From Chloroflexota bacterium (GTDB taxonomy: Bacteria > Chloroflexota > Dehalococcoidia > GIF9 > AB-539-J10): a DNA stretch of 9,794 nt. Made by a program: the position numbers and the translations under genes. The stretch's first letter is position 1. Each line of letters begins with the position of its first letter. A model generated the notes under the pieces. That model was not told where the DNA came from and made no database searches. It worked only from the letters and a program-made list of their open reading frames with translations. The DNA lies in NCBI GenBank assembly GCA_015222295.1, contig JADFUZ010000006.1, positions 1 to 9,794 on the forward strand, written 5' to 3'. Below, one piece after another: positions 5,718 through 9,794 of this stretch.

Positions 5718-6983
5718 ATGATAACTATGGCTCAACTAGAAGAGAAGACCCGTGACGACATCGAGGCGTTCGCCAGAGAAAAAGGAATCACGGGATACTC
5801 ATCCTTGAAGAAGGCGGACCTCATACTCCACATCCTTAAGTCGCAAGCGGAGCGACAGGGGAATCTGTTCCTGACTGGCATACTGGAGATCATGCCAGAG
5901 GGCTACGGCTTCTTGCGCCAGGACAGCTTCCTGCGTGGTGCTAACGACGTGTATGTGTCCAACTCCCAGATCCGGCGCTTCAATCTGAGAGATGGCGACC
6001 ACATTTGCGGCCAGGCCAGATCACCAAAAGAGGGTGAGAAGTACTATGGCTTGCTTCGAGTAGAAAGTATCAACGGACTTGACCCGGAGCGGGCGGGAAA
6101 TCGCCGCAACTTCGGCTCGCTAACGCCCACATTCCCCAACAAGCTCATCAATCTGGAAACAACCTCGAATGAGCTATCCACGCGCCTGATTAACCTGGTG
6201 GCACCTATAGGCAGAGGACAAAGAGGACTCATTGTGTCACCGCCCAAAGCGGGGAAAACTGTTCTACTCAAGAAAATCGCCAATGCCATAATCACCAACT
6301 ATAACGACATCCACCTCATAATCTGCCTGATCGGCGAAAGGCCTGAGGAGGTTACCGACATGAAAAGGTCGGTAAGAACTGAAGTTATCGCCGCTACCTT
6401 TGACGAGCCTGTGGAAAGTCAGACCAGGGTAGCCGAACTGGCTCTGGAGAGAGCAAAGAGACTGGTTGAAACCGGCAAAGATGTCGTCATTCTTCTGGAT
6501 GGCATCACCCGCCTAACCCGGGCCTACAACCTAGCGATGCCCGCCAGCGGGCGAACCCTATCGGGCGGGATTGACTCAGCGGCCCTGCATCCTCCCAAAC
6601 GGTTCTTCGGCACCGCGCGGAACGCCGACGAGGGTGGCAGCCTAACCATCATCGCCACCTGTCTCGTGGACACCGGCAGCCGTATGGATGACCTCATATA
6701 CGAAGAGTTCAAGGGAACAGGCAACATGGAACTCCACCTGGACAGAAGGGCAGCCGAGAAGAGACTCTTCCCAGCGATAAATATCGCCCCCAGTGGCACC
6801 AGAAGAGAAGAACTCCTGCTGGATGAGGACACCGTGAAACAGGTCTGGCTGCTGAGGCGTATGGTGAGCATGCTATCCGATGACTCCCCCAACCCCATGG
6901 AGGCCACAGCAAGGGTCCTGCAGAGGATGGCCAAGACGAAGAACAACGCTGAGTTCCTCGCTACCCTGTCCAAGGAAATGTAG
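5718..6983 (+). CDS. rho: transcription termination factor Rho
   Basis: Hexameric RNA-dependent ATPase that ends transcription by translocating along untranslated RNA. At 421 aa it is the size of the E. coli protein, without the large N-terminal inserts seen in some phyla. Residues about 4-45 are the helical Rho N domain. Residues 49-117 are the cold-shock RNA-binding fold, with EGYGFLR (61-67). Walker A is SPPKAGKT (174-181) and Walker B is DVVILLD (255-261), followed by the Q-loop SGGIDSAALH, the R-loop DTGSR and EEFKGTGNMELHL. GITRL replaces the usual SITRL, so Gly262 stands where E. coli has Ser266, a bicyclomycin contact. GGGAG (5707-5711) six nt ahead supports the ATG at 5718; an in-frame ATG lies three codons later. 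It is the third gene after pyrG and tal. Confidence 0.97.
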   Translation: MITMAQLEEKTRDDIEAFAREKGITGYSSLKKADLILHILKSQAERQGNLFLTGILEIMPEGYGFLRQDSFLRGANDVYVSNSQIRRFNLRDGDHICGQARSPKEGEKYYGLLRVESINGLDPERAGNRRNFGSLTPTFPNKLINLETTSNELSTRLINLVAPIGRGQRGLIVSPPKAGKTVLLKKIANAIITNYNDIHLIICLIGERPEEVTDMKRSVRTEVIAATFDEPVESQTRVAELALERAKRLVETGKDVVILLDGITRLTRAYNLAMPASGRTLSGGIDSAALHPPKRFFGTARNADEGGSLTIIATCLVDTGSRMDDLIYEEFKGTGNMELHLDRRAAEKRLFPAINIAPSGTRREELLLDEDTVKQVWLLRRMVSMLSDDSPNPMEATARVLQRMAKTKNNAEFLATLSKEM

Positions 6984-7004
6984 CTGCCCTTCTCACCCCG
7001 AGTA

Positions 7005-7033
7005 TTGCCCTCCACGCTATGGGGCTCTATAAT
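7005..7033 (+). promoter_or_regulatory. promoter of the small cysteine-rich gene, positioned for a leaderless mRNA
   Basis: TTGCCC (7005-7010, 4/6) is followed after 17 bp by a perfect -10 TATAAT (7028-7033). The ATG at 7040 begins seven nt after the -10, where transcription should start, so the mRNA would have no 5' untranslated region. There is no Shine-Dalgarno ahead of that ATG. Confidence 0.7.
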
Positions 7034-7039
7034 GGCACA

Positions 7040-7213
7040 ATGACCGTTGAAGGCCCAGGCTGGGCATACAGACTCAAGACAAGAATAAGGAAGGCTTTGG
7101 GGCTGAATATCTTCCTGTGTGACAACTGCAAATGGAACTGGCGGAGCTCCTGTCACCGCCCAGAGCGTCCGAATGCCACGTGGTGCCCTGACTACGATAA
7201 GAAGGGCAGATAA
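7040..7213 (+). CDS. small four-cysteine protein, probable zinc-binding, function unknown
   Basis: 57 aa from ATG 7040. The N-terminal part (residues 8-22) is basic (RLKTRIRKALG). The C-terminal part has Cys27, Cys30, Cys38-His39 and Cys49, as CDNC, then SSCHRPERPNATWC and a DYDKKGR end. The spacing CX2CX7CX10C, with conserved-looking PER and NATWCPDY around it, suggests a single zinc or similar metal site. I do not recognise a named family. It is not ribosomal protein L31, which often follows rho. An in-frame ATG at 7019 would add seven residues, but it lies upstream of the TATAAT, so the promoter supports 7040. It runs in the rho direction 56 nt after rho, and its stop abuts the stop of the opposing thiolase gene. 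That it is a real gene rests on protein-like composition and the promoter. Confidence 0.7.
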   Translation: MTVEGPGWAYRLKTRIRKALGLNIFLCDNCKWNWRSSCHRPERPNATWCPDYDKKGR

Positions 7214-8509
7214 CTACTCCTTTCTCTCCACAACCGCAGCCATCCCCTGCCCACCACCAATGCACATGGTCACTAGCCCATAACGCAGATTTCTATTTCT
7301 CATATCGTGCATGATAGTGACTACCTGTCTTGCCCCGGTGCAACCAATAGGGTGGCCAAGAGACACGCCGCTGCCATGAGGATTGGTGTTATCCCAGCTC
7401 ATACCAAGCTCTCCCATGCAGGCGATTGCCTGCGCGGCGAAAGCCTCATTCAGCTCTATGACGTCCATATCGTTAACAGACAGCCCCACCTTTCGCAGAG
7501 CCTTCCTCACTGCCGGTATAGGGCCCAATCCCATGTACTTGGGGTCGACCGCACCCGAAGCGAATGACCTGATCGTCACGAAGGGCTCAAGACCCAATTC
7601 CCTTGCTTTCTCATCTGACATTAGCACCACAGCTGCCGCGGCATCATTGATCCCGGAAGAGTTACCGGCAGTGACTGTACCATCTTTGCGAAATGCTGGA
7701 GCCAGTTTGGCCATCTTCTCAAGGCTCGTGTCCATCGGACGCTCATCAGTGTCAAGCACGACGGGGGGCCCCTTTTTCTGAGGCACAGGTACAGGCACGA
7801 TTTCCTCCCTGAACATACCCTCTTGGATAGCCACCATGGCCCGTTGGTGGCTCAGCAGGCCAACCTCGTCCTGCTGCTGCCGTGAGATACCATACCTGAC
7901 AGCGACTTCCTCCGCTGTGTTTCCCATGTGATACCCGTAGAATATCTCCCACAGCCCATCAAATACCATGAGGTCTATCACCTCCCCCCTTCCATCGACA
8001 TCCATCCGGTATCCCCAGCGTGCCCTGGGCAGGACATAGGGGCAATGACTCATGCACTCCATCCCACCACAGACCACAACGTCCGCCTCGCCCAGCATGA
8101 TCGCCTCAGCTCCCAGCGTGATGGCCTTGAGCCCCGAGGCACAGACTTTGTTTACCGTAAAAGCGTTCGTCTCTTTCGGGATACCAGCATAGATGGCGGC
8201 CTGCCGAGACGGGTTTTGTCCCTGCCCCCCTGTAAGAACATTGCCCATGATGACCTCGTCAACCTGAACCTCTTTAAGAGAGGGGGCGTAATCGTAGTGT
8301 TCTCTCTCCAGCTCCACCACTCCGTCGGACTTGACGGCATCAGGACCGTGGGCTAGAAGCTCTTTGCCCGACTTTGGTCTCAGTCCGGCACGCTTCAGCG
8401 CCTCCCTAATCACCAGGCTTCCCAAACTCACAACACCCATGTCCTTCAGGGAACCACCGAAAGCCCCGATAGGCGTCCGGCAACCGCCTACAATGACTAC
8501 TTCTTTCAT
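7214..8509 (-). CDS. thiolase family protein (acetyl-CoA acetyltransferase / 3-ketoacyl-CoA thiolase)
   Basis: Condenses two acyl-CoA units or cleaves 3-ketoacyl-CoA. The product is 431 aa from ATG 8509. All three catalytic sites are present: nucleophile Cys123 (NKVCASG), His386 (SLGHPIG) and Cys416 (MCIGGG), plus NEAFAAQ (354-360). The start is set by AAGGAGAG (8520-8513) just ahead; the longer frame to 8563 lacks a comparable site. The usual length is about 390-395. The surplus lies in an insertion near residues 45-80, between the first helix and VDEVIMGNVL, that is rich in charged residues. The GHPIGCTGAR motif has Cys390 where GHPLGASGAR is common. Sequence alone does not settle degradative versus biosynthetic use, and the neighbours do not form an obvious fatty-acid pathway. 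It is transcribed leftward, convergent with the small cysteine-rich gene. Confidence 0.94.
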   Translation of the reverse strand: MKEVVIVGGCRTPIGAFGGSLKDMGVVSLGSLVIREALKRAGLRPKSGKELLAHGPDAVKSDGVVELEREHYDYAPSLKEVQVDEVIMGNVLTGGQGQNPSRQAAIYAGIPKETNAFTVNKVCASGLKAITLGAEAIMLGEADVVVCGGMECMSHCPYVLPRARWGYRMDVDGRGEVIDLMVFDGLWEIFYGYHMGNTAEEVAVRYGISRQQQDEVGLLSHQRAMVAIQEGMFREEIVPVPVPQKKGPPVVLDTDERPMDTSLEKMAKLAPAFRKDGTVTAGNSSGINDAAAAVVLMSDEKARELGLEPFVTIRSFASGAVDPKYMGLGPIPAVRKALRKVGLSVNDMDVIELNEAFAAQAIACMGELGMSWDNTNPHGSGVSLGHPIGCTGARQVVTIMHDMRNRNLRYGLVTMCIGGGQGMAAVVERKE

Positions 8510-8778
8510 TGACTCTCCTTCCTGCATTCGTTCAAATCGCCATTTAGCAACAAAGCAACTCAATAGGTCAATTCCCTGTACTCATCGAGCACCTGCGGAG
8601 TCACGACACCGATGGCAACTCACCTTCAAGACAATAACCGGTCCCGCCCAGCTTGATGGAATTGTGGCAACGGAAAACAGCGTTGCCACGGCGGCTCACT
8701 GCCACGCAGTCGATATCAGAGCCCACCCTGTTTCCCACCTCAACGATTATGTCCGGAGAACCCGGGCCACAGCCGTTC
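8510..8778. other. 269-nt gap between thiolase and U32-like gene, with an open minus-strand frame that may be a gene remnant
   Basis: The gap includes the thiolase ribosome site and a weak possible promoter (TTGACC 8571-8566 with only a poor -10 near 8547-8542). A minus-strand frame is open from inside the end of the upstream gene down to TGA at 8603-8601. It contains GPGSPDIIVEVGNRVGSD and, further on, IKLGGTGYCLEGE, which look protein-like. The only plausible start is GTG at 8738 (45 aa), without a ribosome site. I do not recognise the peptide. It could be an unrecognised small gene, the tail of a decayed gene, or chance. Confidence 0.3.
8664..8689. repeat. perfect 9-bp inverted repeat (hairpin) in the gap
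   Basis: GTGGCAACG (8664-8672) and CGTTGCCAC (8681-8689) are exact inverted arms around an 8-nt loop. Neither strand has a T-run after it, so it is not a classical intrinsic terminator. It may still mark the 3' end of the upstream minus-strand gene as a processing or pause hairpin. Confidence 0.6.
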
Positions 8779-9729
8779 CTAGTCAGGCTCGGGTAGCACC
8801 AGGTCGGAGGAGCCCTTCGACGATAGTTTCAGCCCGGGAGCGTGCCTCAACATGATCTCTCTTATGATCGCGGCCATCTTCACCTTTTCCCTGACGAACT
8901 CCCTGTGCCAGCTTTCCGTAACCCACGGTTTGTAGATATCAGGTTCCGACTTGCCTGGCTCGATCTTGAAATAGCAAGGCGAGGCGACTCTGGCGATTTC
9001 CGGAGTCTCCATAACCCTGAACTCACCTCCCATTGAGTCAACAGTGCTTACGTAAACATCGAGAGGCATGTCGACCGCCTTCCGAATCGAGGCCAGAATG
9101 GGGAGTGACACATCCGACGAGGGGTTGAACGTATTTGCACCCATCGACTCGACGAGACGAGCTCCGGCCGCGCTGCAGTGTCCGGCGAAAACCGAGCACT
9201 TGAAGACGGTTTCCTTAGGAATAAAACCTTCCTCCCGCATTCGACTTACAATTGAAAGCACTCCTTCGTCATAGACCAGGAAGCCCCTGATGCCAGCCTC
9301 AACATTCCTCATCATGTCCGCAAGCCAATAGGAGACGTTATCCGATCCTCTCAGTCTGGCTCCCCACATAGCTCCTTCCCAGTTCGACATCTCCTTCGAT
9401 CCTGCATCCCACGCCTTGCGATGGCCGACCGCCATTATGACTTCTATCTTTTCGTCTCGGGCCATCCGGGCCATTGCCCTCAGCTCTTCGAAGTCACAAT
9501 AGGTTGACCCTCCCACAGTCGCGATAACTCTGTGGATGCCTACGTCCCTGTTCCTGGCTTCATCAATCATTGCCTCCATGGTTGAGGCACGTTCAATGCC
9601 GGAGATCTCTATTCTCCAGTGTGCCGCATCGGGAAACGTTCTCGTGGAAGAAGGGAGATCCCACAGGTCTCTGCCGGGTATCCCCATCCCCTCCATGAAC
9701 TCCCTGATTTCTTCGAGCGTCTTAGACAT
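8779..9729 (-). CDS. U32-peptidase-like TIM-barrel protein, function unknown
   Basis: 316 aa, soluble, with no signal peptide or membrane segment. The alternating strand-helix pattern fits a TIM barrel: RIEISGIERAS (39-49), HRVIATVGG (66-74), IEVIMAVGH (95-103), GFLVYDEGVL (149-158), VFKCSVFAGHC (175-185), ANTFNPSSDVSLP (198-210) and CYFKIEPG (252-259). The KIEPG and NPSSD-LP strands remind me of U32-peptidase relatives and related radical-free barrel proteins, but this is resemblance from memory and I see no definite catalytic set. His184, Cys185, Asp206 and Glu257 are the polar residues in likely strand ends. The start is supported by AAAGGAGA five to six nt before the ATG. It reads toward the thiolase gene with a 269-nt gap and is probably a separate unit. 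Whether it is a peptidase or another enzyme is open. Confidence 0.55.
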   Translation of the reverse strand: MSKTLEEIREFMEGMGIPGRDLWDLPSSTRTFPDAAHWRIEISGIERASTMEAMIDEARNRDVGIHRVIATVGGSTYCDFEELRAMARMARDEKIEVIMAVGHRKAWDAGSKEMSNWEGAMWGARLRGSDNVSYWLADMMRNVEAGIRGFLVYDEGVLSIVSRMREEGFIPKETVFKCSVFAGHCSAAGARLVESMGANTFNPSSDVSLPILASIRKAVDMPLDVYVSTVDSMGGEFRVMETPEIARVASPCYFKIEPGKSEPDIYKPWVTESWHREFVREKVKMAAIIREIMLRHAPGLKLSSKGSSDLVLPEPD

Positions 9730-9794
9730 CTGGTCTCCTTTTCTCCGGTAAATATCCTTAGTTCAACTGAAGATGTATTCCTATCGAAATGAAC

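Noticed and set aside
6524..7156. 210-codon minus-strand open frame overlapping the rho end and the small gene
   Set aside because: It is a shadow of rho; its low-complexity Ser/Leu-rich translation shows no family signature.
6984..7213. Ribosomal protein L31 (rpmE), expected after rho in many bacteria
   Set aside because: The cysteine spacing and surrounding residues do not match L31.
8542..8571. Thiolase promoter TTGACC with a downstream AT-rich hexamer
   Set aside because: The -35 is good, but the hexamers at 17-18 bp spacing (GCTAAA, CTAAAT) match the -10 consensus poorly.
8664..8689. Intrinsic terminator for the U32-like gene or thiolase region
   Set aside because: The stem is perfect, but neither strand has a T-run after it, so I list it only as an inverted repeat.

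Overview
The window is a bacterial chromosomal segment built around two divergent transcription units, with pyrimidine genes on both sides. GC content looks moderately high (an impression, not counted). Gene content and protein style (PyrR-controlled pyr genes, a small TalC-type transaldolase next to pyrG and rho, a U32-like barrel protein) suggest Chloroflexota, possibly Dehalococcoidia. That assignment is inference, because there is no rRNA or other taxonomic marker here. No mobile element, CRISPR array, tRNA or rRNA was seen.

Left arm (minus strand, 3200 down to 1): pyrR (regulator/uracil phosphoribosyltransferase), then pyrB (aspartate carbamoyltransferase with an unusual C-terminal extension), then pyrC (dihydroorotase, cut by the window edge). 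The genes are tightly packed: pyrB has its own strong Shine-Dalgarno 32 nt after pyrR, and pyrC starts on a GTGA overlap with the pyrB stop. Ahead of pyrR lies a complete PyrR-type RNA attenuator. It has a PyrR-binding loop matching the known consensus, an alternative antiterminator pairing, and a 12-bp hairpin whose 3' arm contains the pyrR Shine-Dalgarno.

Right arm (plus strand, 3245 to 7213): pyrG (CTP synthase), tal (transaldolase) and rho, closely spaced and probably one operon from a strong TTGACA-N17-TAGAAT promoter. This promoter sits back to back with the pyrR promoter, and an 18-bp palindrome lies between and over them. A small four-cysteine protein follows rho and appears to be read from its own promoter as a leaderless mRNA. 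The left arm makes the ring of the pyrimidine, and pyrG converts UTP to CTP.

Far right (minus strand): a thiolase (acetyl-CoA acetyltransferase family) whose stop codon abuts that of the small cysteine-rich gene, then a 269-nt gap with a perfect 9-bp hairpin and a possible gene remnant, then a TIM-barrel protein resembling U32-peptidase relatives.

The most striking observation is in PyrG. The synthetase half is intact, but the glutaminase half has lost its catalytic Cys (now Gly380), its catalytic His (now Gln506) and the Gly-Gly oxyanion motif (now Ser-Asp), and a tunnel-gate Pro is now Ile. This predicts a CTP synthase that uses free ammonia only. Other points of interest are the PyrB C-terminus (a PyrI-like zinc knuckle without the allosteric domain, followed by an Ada-like zinc module that has lost its cysteines), the regulatory hairpin that merges a terminator with ribosome-site sequestration, and a Ser-to-Gly change in Rho at the bicyclomycin-contact position.
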